From Rachicladosporium sp. CCFEE 5018 (Eukaryota; Ascomycota; Dothideomycetes; Cladosporiales; Cladosporiaceae): 64,000 nucleotides of DNA. The position numbers and the translations under genes were made by a program. The notes under the pieces were generated by a model. The model worked only from the letters and a program-made list of their open reading frames with translations. It ran no database searches and had not been told where the DNA came from. Below, piece after piece: positions 55,337-64,000 of this stretch; position 1 is the first letter of the stretch; each line of letters opens with the position of its first letter. The stretch is taken from positions 685,514 to 749,513 of the forward strand of contig KZ111145.1 of assembly GCA_002077045.2 (NCBI GenBank), in the 5' to 3' direction.

Positions 55337-56480
55337 ATGTCGTCGGCCACATCTCCGAGTACGGCCAAGCCTCTTTACACCCAGATAACGCTCGACCTCC
55401 TACTGGCAGTCCTCAGCAAAACAATATTCCACCCCTTCATCGCCTGGCTCATCCCCTTGACCCTTCGCTCACTTTCCTTGCCGCACAGTCATCCACGCAT
55501 GATCACAGCGTACATCTATGCCGTGTGTATCACGCTCTTCGCTGTGCTTGCCAGGATCGATGATAGACTGGCATGGGGACCACCTCGAGAGATGGACTGG
55601 GATCGAGAATGCGTTGTGATCACCGGCGGCTCTGGGGGATTGGGCAGAGTCATCGTAGAGATGTTCGCAAGAAAGGGTATCAGCGTGGCGGTGCTTGATG
55701 TCACATCTCCGAAGGGAGGAGAGCGTGAGGCATGGGAGAATGTGCACTTCTACCACTGCGATGTGGGCAACATTGAAGCTGTGCAGACAGTGGCAAAACA
55801 GATCGTAGCAGACGCACGTAGCTATGTCTCCTCTCATCCAGACCACCTCTCTGATTCGCACACAGGGTCTCCACCCCACGATCCTCTTGAACCTCGCCGC
55901 AGTCCTTCATCCATCGCCTCTCCTCTCCCTACCTCGCTCCCTCATATCCACCTCCCTTACCACAAACCTCACATCCTCCTTCAACACCATCCATACCTTC
56001 CTCCCACTCCTCCTCGCCTCCCCAACAGGCGGCACAATAGTAAATCTATCCTCCGTCCTCGGTAAACTCGGCGCCGCGAATCTCGCCACATATACAGCCG
56101 CCAAAGCCGGCCAGATTGCCTTGCATAACTCTGTGCGCGCTGAGCTAGCCCTCCCCTCAGCTCCACCTGGTGCCGACAAGATCCGCATGATCCTCGTCAC
56201 GCCAGGCCAATTAGCAACACTGTTGTTCGACGGGATTGAGACACCCAACAATTTCCTAGGACCAATGGTTGAGCCCGTGGAGTTGGCGAAATTAGTAGTG
56301 GAGCGGATATGTGAGGGGAGGAGCGGGGAGATCAGTTTGCCGGTGTATGCCAGCATGATCGGATGGCTGGGCGTGCTACCGTGGAGTCTGCAAAGGCTGG
56401 CGAGGTGGGCTGCAGGAGTTGATGGGGCGATGGAGGGAGTCGTACAGAGGAGGGCGAGAGAGAGGGCGAAGGGAGAGTGA
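55337..56480 (+). CDS. membrane-anchored short-chain dehydrogenase/reductase (homeolog A)
   Basis: Exons 55337-55813 and 55866-56480 (identical lengths to B, 363 residues). The intron donor is GCACGT where B has GTACGT, so this copy depends on a GC-AG intron. A GTAGCT four bases downstream would shift the frame. All SDR motifs are kept (TGGSGGLG, YTAAK). The C-terminus ends ARERAKGE. If the GC donor is not used, the protein would be truncated after the Rossmann half. Confidence 0.82.
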
Positions 56481-56649
56481 GGAGGCCGGTACAGTGCAAC
56501 CAAAGAGCGCAGGCGTCATACGGTCCTACTGCTTGAACCCGAGGCTGTGAGCACTCTTCACGGGCGGTCTACGAGGCTCCACCGATACCTCCGCTTTCTT
56601 CTCCTCCATCCTCAATTTTACCTCTATGGCCATCTCTCCTCCTCCGTTA
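56481..56649. other. SDR 3' flank (A)
   Basis: Short interval, nothing recognised. Confidence 0.4.
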
Positions 56650-56910
56650 AGGTCGGTGGCAAAACACCTACATCCGGGTTCCAACATTTCCATACAGTAC
56701 CTTGATGCCATCTACGCCGCGGAACCTATCTTCAGCATCCTGATCGAACGGTCTGCGGTCTAGTAGGGCTTTGGCACGACTGGGTTCTAGATGCACGGCA
56801 TCTAGAATCTTGCAATGGCTCACAAGGAACAGAAGACGCCGTTGGTGCCTCAGGCAAAAGTACCCAAGGCATCAACCGGAAACTTTGCAAACATGCTCGA
56901 AAGTCAGCCT
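56650..56910 (-). pseudogene. decayed GSDGV/GVDGTK-family copy (A)
   Basis: Homeolog of 46022-46315 but more degraded. On the minus strand VDALGTFA, then a stop, GTNGVFCSL, more stops, and in another frame AKALLDRRPFDQDAEDRFRG and VDGIKV can be followed. The stops at family positions imply C-to-T or G-to-A changes. No product expected. Confidence 0.65.
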
Positions 56911-57441
56911 TAGTCTTCGATGCGAAGATCTATGGCTAATTCAACATCAGTGATCATGCTGGGCAAGTACTTACTTAGAGATCTTTGTGGTGAGCATGCC
57001 TTGAGAGTGCGGAACAACTGAAACGCTTGATCATTCTCACAAGGCACCATCGAGGTCGTACCGGTGCACACACTGCTCGTTTCAGCCTTGTCAGTGTTGC
57101 CTCTGTCTATTGCAGGACACAGCCCGTCTACAGAGGGTCTAGGCTATTGATGGCGTAAGGCCGACCAATCAAGGATCTCTCGTTGCCGCCAGCGTAGTGA
57201 TGGTCTCATCTATCATACGTACGATTGGACTGAATGTCTCTTTCTGCCTTGCCCCTATGCCCGCTTTACATGTTCGCGGCAAACGAAGACGCCACGAGGC
57301 AACACCGGTGAGAAGCTGCTGTTGTGTACACAGAGCCTTGCGAAATCGATAAAGCAGCAGCGTTGTCCTCCGTTTCGCTCAGGGGCAAGGCACTCGCTAG
57401 TCGTTCACTCTGTCTCCTTCTATCTTTACTTCGTACTGACC
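56911..57441. other. Intergenic, promoter of the Cys/His-rich gene (A)
   Basis: 531 bp, no gene. Confidence 0.4.
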
Positions 57442-57895
57442 ATGGCGATCTGTGCTTTTCGGGGCTGTCGAGGCAACAATTGTGCCGGCAGCACTTACTG
57501 TAATCGACGTAGGTAGCCCAGTTTTAGCTGGTGAATTGACTGTCCGTCGCAAGGTGCTTATCCGATGTCTAGATAAATGCACTATATCCAATTGCAATCA
57601 GCGGAGATTCCACTACGGCGATGGAAGCAATGCACAAGCATGCGTTCAGCGTGAGTTTTCGAAGACGACATACCATTGGGACGTTACTGATTCGTCGACA
57701 ACGTTAGACAAATGTGCAGAACACGAATGTCGTCACCCGAAGGCCCTCCACACGAACAAAGGCCATGCTACGTACGCACGCACCTGCGGTCGTAGTAAGT
57801 CCTGAGAAACGTCCTGTACGTAGTACTGTCGTGTTGACACAATTGCAACAGATCACGACGACGATGGTGGAGGCGGTTGTTGCGTAGTGCAATGA
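57442..57895 (+). CDS. modular Cys/His-rich small protein (homeolog A)
   Basis: Exons 57442-57508, 57573-57650, 57708-57794 and 57852-57895; 91 residues. Introns are 64, 57 and 57 bp, all phase 1, at the same places as in 47285-47744. Units: CAFRGC...YCNRH, CTISNC...ACVQH, CAEHEC...TCGRNH, then an acidic tail with CC (DDDDGGGGCCVVQ). Only the Cys, His and unit-boundary residues and the tail are well kept between copies, so spacing between ligands is what selection preserves. Function unknown. Confidence 0.7.
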
Positions 57896-58379
57896 CGACT
57901 TGGTCAAGCCTACAGTTGTAGAGGCACCTTGATCTCAGGGGTGCCTTTGCAGCAATATGACTTCAATGCGTGAAATGCCTATCTGTCGGCGAGTCTCCGG
58001 ACTATCCACTCGGTCGTGGCTGTTTAGCTTAGGGCAGGAGTCAAGCGTTCGTAAGCTTTGTAACTTACTGCTCGCACATCTCCAGCCCCTATCGCTCACT
58101 ACGCTACCGCAGAGCATTGTGATGATCTTAGTCCCCCTCCTTCACCACTGCTATCTCAATTGACTGCTCTGTCTGTCCTAGTTGAGAGGGAGCAGAGACG
58201 CATGAGCCATTGTCAGCGATTCCACCAGAACGATCGATGCCGTTGATAGCTGGACCAATGGGAAGGTTCGCTATGCTCGGCCTCGATCTAAGGGTAATAG
58301 CTTGAAAGCAACGACATCTTGGACCTGCGTCGCAGGCTTGCGAGGGGAAAGGTTCCGAGTGTTTTAGGGACTTACGTAT
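57896..58379. other. Intergenic with a conserved minus-strand segment (A)
   Basis: No settled gene. Minus-strand 58150-58245 reads SGGIADNGSCVSAPSQLGQ; the possible intron acceptor CTCAG of B is CTCAA here. Confidence 0.35.
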
Positions 58380-58476
58380 TGGAGTCTGCAAATACTAGCG
58401 AGGTGGGCTGCTGGCGTTGATGGAGCGATGGAACCGGTCGTACAAAGGCGGACGAGGGAAAGGGCGAAGAAGTAGT
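58380..58476 (+). pseudogene. SDR 3' relic (A only)
   Basis: About 31 codons matching the C-terminus of the SDR 2 kb upstream: WSLQILARWAAGVDGAMEP then VVQRRTRERAKK and two stops. The real gene reads WSLQRLARWAAGVDGAMEG at the same place. Nothing of the SDR precedes it. It marks a partial duplication that seems to have brought the next gene with it. Confidence 0.75.
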
Positions 58477-58749
58477 AAGCTGGAGGTCGAACGACGAAAA
58501 TGGAGCCCTGGTCGACTGGGTGCATGCGCTCGGAGTCGTTGTCATCGTTCCCGTAATTGTAGCTGGACATCTATCCAAATGAATTGGACATGAGTCATAC
58601 TTCGAAGGTGGCAAAACACTCTAGCTTGGGAGCCATCTCGCAGATCCGAACTTGTATGACTCCTCCAGCATCTTTACTTTTACCTCAAGTCACATATAAG
58701 ATACCTTGTCTCTCCACCCTCCTTCAGAAGCGAATCACCACCGCCCAAA

Positions 58750-59196
58750 ATGTCCACCCAGCCCTGTCTCCCGAACCCAACCCCCTCAACCCCTCGCGAA
58801 CAAGTTCGCGCCATTCACGATCAATTTACAATAGATCCCATGGGCATCCTCGCCATTGGCAGCGACGGCGTCTTTCGCTCACTCACAGCCGAGCGCAAAA
58901 TCCTGAACGCCGTCGGTTTATCGACACCCCAGATCAAGGCCCTCCTAGACAGTATGCCCTTCCATCAAGACACCGAAGACAAATTTCGTGGTGTAGACGG
59001 GACGAAGACGCCTGTTGAGAAGTGGTGGAACCCGGACGAGGGGGTGCTGCCGGAGCCGTTGGGGGAGAAGGAAAGGATGGAGGCGGAGAGGGAGGTGAGG
59101 GAGCATGAGGAGAAGGTGAAGAGGGGGGAGGTAACGGAGGGAGGGGAGTGTTGTGCGCCGAGGCCAAGGGCGGATTACAATCTGGGACCGAAGTAA
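58750..59196 (+). CDS. small GSDGV/GVDGTK-family paralog (A only)
   Basis: 148 residues, one exon, start ATG in CAAAATGTCC. N-terminus Pro-rich; core DPMGILAIGSDGVFRSL, LSTPQIKALLDSMPF, TEDKFRGVDGTKTPVEKWW; then a charged helix (EKERMEAEREVREHEEK) and a tail with a CC pair ending ADYNLGPK. The tail DYNLGPK/DHNLGPK is shared with 40300-40788, confirming one family. No counterpart exists in B, where the interval is about 1 kb shorter. Function unknown. Confidence 0.75.
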   Translation: MSTQPCLPNPTPSTPREQVRAIHDQFTIDPMGILAIGSDGVFRSLTAERKILNAVGLSTPQIKALLDSMPFHQDTEDKFRGVDGTKTPVEKWWNPDEGVLPEPLGEKERMEAEREVREHEEKVKRGEVTEGGECCAPRPRADYNLGPK

Positions 59197-59464
59197 TAGA
59201 GACTTAGACCCGTACTTGATATGACCCGATTTTGCGGTACTGCTCGCCTCTTGTCTGACTTCACATCCTGTCCGATGATATCATGCATGCATGTTAGCGG
59301 ATATCCATACTATGTGCCTACCCATCGAGCAAATGGTGATTGCCATCTCTCTAATGCGCTCGCTCGCCGAGGAAAGGAAACTCGTAACGTCGTCTGTATG
59401 AGTGAATGTGCAGAAGATGTAAATGCTTTACCCACCACTCCTTCATTCCCCCTACCCCACTCCA

Positions 59465-60451
59465 TCAAAACACAGCTGCCAATCCACTGCGACTGCTTCT
59501 CTTACTGAACCGCTTCTTCGTCCCTCCACCGTCATCATCCACCCCGATTGCTCCGCCACCTCGATCTTTCCTCAGCATGCCCCTAGTCTGGCTGATCATC
59601 GGCGGTACTGCATCGCCTCCTAATGAATCGGCTGGGCTGTCTTCGAGTAGACTTGAGCCACCAGAGACGGATGATTGGGCGGCGGCGATCTCGCGTGCGG
59701 ATTCGAGCGCTTCGATCCATTCTTGCGTGCTGAACTTTGAGCCTGCTGGGTCTGAGGTCGTGGCGCGAGGGTCTTCGAACGTGATGTGTTTGTCGCGCTA
59801 ATGCGGAAGTCAGCACATAAAGTCATGGTGTTAGTACTGTCGATCACATGGAAAGGTCAACTCACAGTATCGACACACCAAGCCGTCAGTCCTTGCGGGT
59901 TAGTAAAGCTCCTGAACGAACACCCCGTAGCATGCAGACTGAAGTCCATCTTCGCTTTCTTCTCCTTACCACCTGCCGCTGCCATGATCACTCTGGCACT
60001 GGATGTGATGAGGACAAGTCGTTCTCGCTTCTTGCTGGCATTGCCACTGAAGAAGCGTGAAAACTTCGGCTTCTCGGAAGGCGTCCCGGCATCGGCGGTA
60101 GTAGCCGGAGTGGATGTATTGACAATGAGATTGCCAAGCTTGAGAATGCGTTCGTTCGGATGAGTGAGCACTGGCAACCATTCGATGTCGAGCTGACTTG
60201 GCGGCGGAAGCTCGGTGATGTTACGCAGATGTCGTGCACCAGGCAGGGCTGAGGAAGGTGAAGTGCCAATCGCTGCCGGCGCTGACGAGCTAATCTGGCC
60301 ATAGCCCATGCCGTTGCTGGCGCCATTCCCGAGCTTGATGGGTGGTGCTGGTGGTGGCACGTATGCCTTTAGTCTTGGCGCCTTTTGTTTCCATAGATCC
60401 TTGCCCCATCGTACTCCATCGAAGAATCGGTGGCTCATGATGTGCTCTACT
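59465..60451 (-). CDS. PDK1-type kinase, 3' part (homeolog A, cut by gap)
   Basis: Exons 59866-60451 (into the gap) and 59465-59797. The sequence begins inside the end of the kinase domain (HIMSHRFFDGVRWGKDLWKQ), then the PH-like domain and the tail. It passes straight through the 290-bp block (59972-60261) that ends contig B and starts contig C, so it is the other homeolog. The front of this copy is not in the window. Confidence 0.88.
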
Positions 60452-60551
60452 NNNNNNNNNNNNNNNNNNNNNNNNNNNNNNNNNNNNNNNNNNNNNNNNN
60501 NNNNNNNNNNNNNNNNNNNNNNNNNNNNNNNNNNNNNNNNNNNNNNNNNNN
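60452..60551. other. Assembly gap 3 (100 N)
   Basis: Exactly 100 N. On the left A2 stops after GTGCTCTACT, a position present within C at 61031; on the right C starts with the 290-bp block. The contigs overlap in gene content, so the gap does not represent missing genome between them. Confidence 0.95.
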
Positions 60552-62734
60552 CCTGCCGCTGCCATGATCACTCTGGCACTGGATGTGATGAGGACAAGTC
60601 GTTCTCGCTTCTTGCTGGCATTGCCACTGAAGAAGCGTGAAAACTTCGGCTTCTCGGAAGGCGTCCCGGCATCGGCGGTAGTAGCCGGAGTGGATGTATT
60701 GACAATGAGATTGCCAAGCTTGAGAATGCGTTCGTTCGGATGAGTGAGCACTGGCAACCATTCGATGTCGAGCTGACTTGGCGGCGGAAGCTCGGTGATG
60801 TTACGCAGATGTCGTGCACCAGGCAGGGCTGAGGAAGGTGACGTGCCAATCGCTGCCGGCGCTGACGAGCTAATCTGGCCATAGCCCATGCCGTTGCTGG
60901 CGCCATTCCCGAGCTTGATGAGTGGTGCTGATGGTGGCACGTATGCCTTTAGTCTTGGCGCCTTTTGTTTCCATAGATCCTTGCCCCATCGTACTCCATC
61001 GAAGAATCGGTGGCTCATGATGTGCTCTACTGGCAGTCGGCTGCTTGGCTCGAGAACCAACAATCGCTCTACCAGATCTCGCGCGACTTCGGGAAAGCCT
61101 TCGGGAAAGCTGTACTCCAGTGCCAGGATCTTCTGGAATGTGAGATACTCGTTTGCAGCCTTGAAGGGCGGTCGTCCAGCCAGGAGCTGGTAGATTATGC
61201 AGCCGAACGCCCACAGATCGCTGGCTTTGCATGCATTCTTGTCTCGGAGCAACTCAGGGCTGACATATTCTGCAGTGCCGACAAATGACATCGCTCTATC
61301 AGTCTCAGCACCATCCATAGGATTACCAGCCATCTCGCCGTTGCTTGACGAGATTGCTCCGTTTGCCTTCGTTTCCATCTTCAAGATCTTCGCGGTCCCA
61401 AAGTCTGTAATCTTCACATGCATATCTCTGTCCAGTAGTACATTCTCCGGCTTCAGATCTCGATGTATCACCCCCCTACTATGCATATATGCGATCGTAT
61501 CTAGTATTTCGGCGGCGTAAAATCTCGAACACTCGATGTCAAAGCTCCCCATCTTTTTCAGCACGCCCAGCAGTTCGCCTCCAGATGCCAAGTCCAGTAC
61601 GTAGTACAACGATCGCTCGTCCTGAAATGTATAGTACAGTCGTACAACGCCGGGATGTTCCGTCAGTCTGTTCAGTGTGTCGCGCTCAATATTTACATAC
61701 TTTACTTTTTTTTCTTTGATGATGTGTCGTTTGTCCAGGACTTTAATCGCATATTCTTTCAGGTTTTGTCGATCCGTTGCTGCCAGTACGGTGCTGTAGC
61801 TGCCTTCACCAAGCGTCCGCCCAAATGTGAAGTCTTTGACGCCTTTCTTGACGATCTGCCGTGTCTGCTGGCCGGACGCATCGGTCTCTTGTTGTGTGCC
61901 TTGAGCTGCACCTCCGTCGTTCCACTCGTCTGTACCTCGCGGTACTGGCGCGTTGCCTGCATACGGTCCGTCAGGATTGCCATCATACTCGTCGCCTGGC
62001 CCATCGGCCGGTCCTCGTGCTCGTCTTGAATTCCGCCGTGGAGGCAGAGGCCCATTACCGCCATTCATAGGCACACTGCTTTGCCGGTATGTACGACTAC
62101 TCTCACGGCTCGGTGGCATATCCAGCATCTGTCTCGAAGACCTCGAGCCTTTTCGCTGGACACCCACACCACTCCCATCTGAAGAACTCATTTCACCCCT
62201 ATATCCATACGACGCCTGACTCGACAGTCCAGAGCTTGAAGACCCATTATGCTGACTATACATCCCACTGATGGGCCGTATCGATGTCGTCTGCATGGCG
62301 GGCGGACGCATTTGCTGGCCATAGTTGGTCGAGTGCGACGGGTACTGCATTGCCTGCTGCGCTTGCCAATCTAACGGCATGCTCTTCCGGTGACTCAGCC
62401 GATTCTGTACCATTGAGTCTCGCATTTGTGACAGTCTTGGCGATCTGGACTGCTGCGACGGAGTCGGCGAGTTGTTGCCGCTGTGGGATGGGTACGCACT
62501 GGGACCGAAATTGAGGCCGGAGCCTTGGTCGGAGGAGCGGTGTGACAACGTTGACATCAGTCCCGGTCTCTGCCCACCTGTGATTGTGCTGCCTGAGGAG
62601 TGGGAAGAAGGTGGAGGTGGCCGCATCGGTGCCTCATTTCTGGACGTCTCCGTGGGCGATATGCTCGAGGTATCGTCCGGGTTCGCTATGCGTAGTCCAC
62701 CCATCGACTGGCCTACACTGATCGCAGTTGCCAT
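60552..62734 (-). CDS. PDK1/Pkh-type AGC protein kinase, 5' part (homeolog B)
   Basis: Start codon at 62734; one exon running into the gap and continued at 48921-48416 (873 residues in all). About 300 disordered Ser/Pro/Gln-rich residues precede the kinase domain: GEGSYS loop (310-314), Lys331 in YAIKVLDK, HRDLKPEN (from 424), DFG (444-446), activation loop SFVGTAEYVSPELL, and DLWAFGCIIYQLLAGRPPF. An insert with MAGNPMDGAETDR lies before the activation loop. A PH-like domain follows. Pkh1/2 (PDK1) phosphorylates the activation loops of AGC kinases such as Ypk1 and Sch9 in the sphingolipid/eisosome pathway. Confidence 0.92.
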
Positions 62735-63547
62735 TGCTGTATGTCGGACGTTCTACTAGCAAGACGACGGTATCTCAGGCCGCCGCTGTGGAGCTGAGCG
62801 TTGCATGGAGGCGCGGCCTGTATGTAAGGTACCCGGGGGCTATACGGCAATGTTCGAATGGATTATGTCGGGAGATCAGAAGTGTCGATGGGAAGTCAGC
62901 AGTGGGATTGGAGCGCTGCAGAAGATTGGTAGTACAGAGCAGCGAACACGGCTCGGCCACGTGGCACGGCGATTAATCAAATCAATCGCGGCTGTGTCGT
63001 CGTCGAGCTCGCTTAGATCCAGACGGATGCACTGCCACGTGACGATGTGACGCAGTTGCCCGCGACTTGGCGGTCCGCTCGGCAACGGCCACCCGGACAC
63101 CGATGAGCTTGATGGCGCTGAGCTTCCGCCTGTCTTCTCCTACACGACCTCCGTCGACCTTCACCCGTATTTACTGCACGTATGTCGAATTTACCGCGCC
63201 TGTCCGTCACCATGCAGTCCACGAGCGCGCTTCATGGCTTGGATCATGAGACAGTCGGATCCACGGTCCAGCGTGCATACGTCTCTCGCTGTCAAGCCCG
63301 TGCTATGGCGTAGCATATGGACGAGACGTTACCCATGCGTAGAGCGTGCTCGTGTCGACGGAGTCGTCTCTACGCAGATGGGTGCCGTCTCAGAGTATGC
63401 AGCGACGGCGCAGGTACGGCGTTGCTTCCTTGATGCTCAAGACCTCCTTCTCGACCATGGCTGTCAACAATGCAATCCTATCGTCGTTTTACTCTCCCTT
63501 TCCCAATCTCAGCAGCACAAGCGCATATGTAGCACAGCCAGACAGCC
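62735..63547. other. Divergent promoter, kinase / next gene
   Basis: 813 bp, no supported gene. A frame starting ATGGCTGTCAACAATG at 63459 is short and out of phase with the following exon. Confidence 0.45.
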
Positions 63548-64000
63548 ATGCTTAGCATCAACCCAACTCGAATCCAGCTGACAGCAGCCGATACCCTGGA
63601 TCTCGAGGAGCGCATACTTGCTCGCCGGCAGGCAGGACTCGATGCGCAAAGACATAGTGCACGTCTTAGCGTTGGTCCGCGGTTGAAATTGGCCGTGGCC
63701 ACGATGGAGGACATCTCTGCAAAAGGGAAGCAGCGTGCTGTGTCGACTGGCACAGAAGCTACGGTTCACTCAGCAGATGTCGCTGGCATTGCCTTGGAGC
63801 CATTTTCTCCGGTCCCAGACATTCAGGGTCTGCCTATTCAGTCGAAGAGCAACACTACCGCTATCAATGACAACTCTTCAGAAGCAGCCACCAGCAACCT
63901 GAATGGCATGTTGGGACTGGAGGACAGGACTCACTTGCTCGCAAGGAACAATGTGAGTATTGTGACGCCTTGTCGGCCAGGTGAATCAGTCTTACGAGAG
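63548..64000 (+). CDS. unrecognised protein, first exon (3' end beyond window)
   Basis: Open from ATG 63548 (MLSINPTRIQLTAADTLDLE) to a GTGAGT donor after codon 135 (exon 63548-63952). The rest of the window is then intron. The N-terminus has an acidic/basic helix (LDLEERILARRQAGLDAQR); the remainder is Ser/Thr-rich and likely disordered. No family recognised. It diverges from the kinase gene. Confidence 0.55.
   Translation, partial: MLSINPTRIQLTAADTLDLEERILARRQAGLDAQRHSARLSVGPRLKLAVATMEDISAKGKQRAVSTGTEATVHSADVAGIALEPFSPVPDIQGLPIQSKSNTTAINDNSSEAATSNLNGMLGLEDRTHLLARNNVSIVTPCRPGESVLRE

Noticed and set aside
57452..57805. Single 117-codon frame across the Cys/His-rich gene
   Set aside because: It lacks an ATG start and reads introns as coding; the four-exon model places every cysteine in register in both homeologs.
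1..64000. CRISPR arrays, prophage, bacterial operons, tRNA or rRNA genes
   Set aside because: No repeat-spacer pattern, no bacterial gene organisation and no recognisable tRNA or rRNA sequence; the DNA is fungal with spliceosomal introns.

Overview
The window is nuclear DNA of a filamentous or yeast-like ascomycete, most likely a dothideomycete. The evidence is compact genes with 45-70 bp introns that have CTAAC/CTGAC branch sites, and fungal proteins such as Rad6, Vma6, His5, Dgk1, conventional kinesin, a Pkh-type PDK1 kinase, a Psp1-domain protein and an NLR-like hydrolase-ankyrin protein. Almost every gene is present twice, with both copies visibly diverged by a few percent. This suggests a diploid hybrid or recently duplicated genome; Hortaea werneckii is the kind of organism known for it, but I cannot confirm the species.

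The sequence consists of four contigs joined by three gaps of exactly 100 N: A1 (1-20266), B (20367-49211), A2 (49312-60451) and C (60552-64000). The apparent tandem duplication is probably a scaffolding artefact. A1 ends and A2 begins inside the same 545-bp kinesin segment, so A1 continues into A2. B ends and C begins inside the same 290-bp kinase segment, so B continues into C. Both joins restore intact reading frames. The window therefore interleaves two homeologous copies of one locus.

Locus A reads: PSP1 (-), a gene-poor 6 kb, alpha/beta hydrolase (-), VMA6 (-), conserved unknown (-), HIS5 (-), DGK1 (+), RAD6 (+), kinesin (+), small unknown protein (+), UBE2O-like E2 (-), SDR (+), a dead small-protein copy (-), Cys/His-rich small protein (+), an SDR 3' relic, a further small-protein gene (+) and PDK1 (-, partial). 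Locus B has the same order from the hydrolase to PDK1, then a new partial gene (+). It differs by a 5.1-kb insertion between RAD6 and kinesin that carries a six-exon hydrolase-ankyrin gene, and by about 1.7 kb after kinesin that carries a broken secreted Cys-rich member of the small-protein family. Locus A instead has the SDR relic and an extra small-protein gene.

Most genes are housekeeping and unrelated to each other: histidine synthesis, V-ATPase assembly, phosphatidate synthesis, ubiquitin conjugation, microtubule transport and AGC-kinase signalling. The novelty lies in three accessory elements: the NLR-like insertion gene, a small unnamed protein family marked by GSDGVxRS and GVDGTKxP that is gained and lost between homeologs, and a modular Cys/His protein in which each of the first three exons encodes one C-x4-C...C-x(2-3)-H unit.
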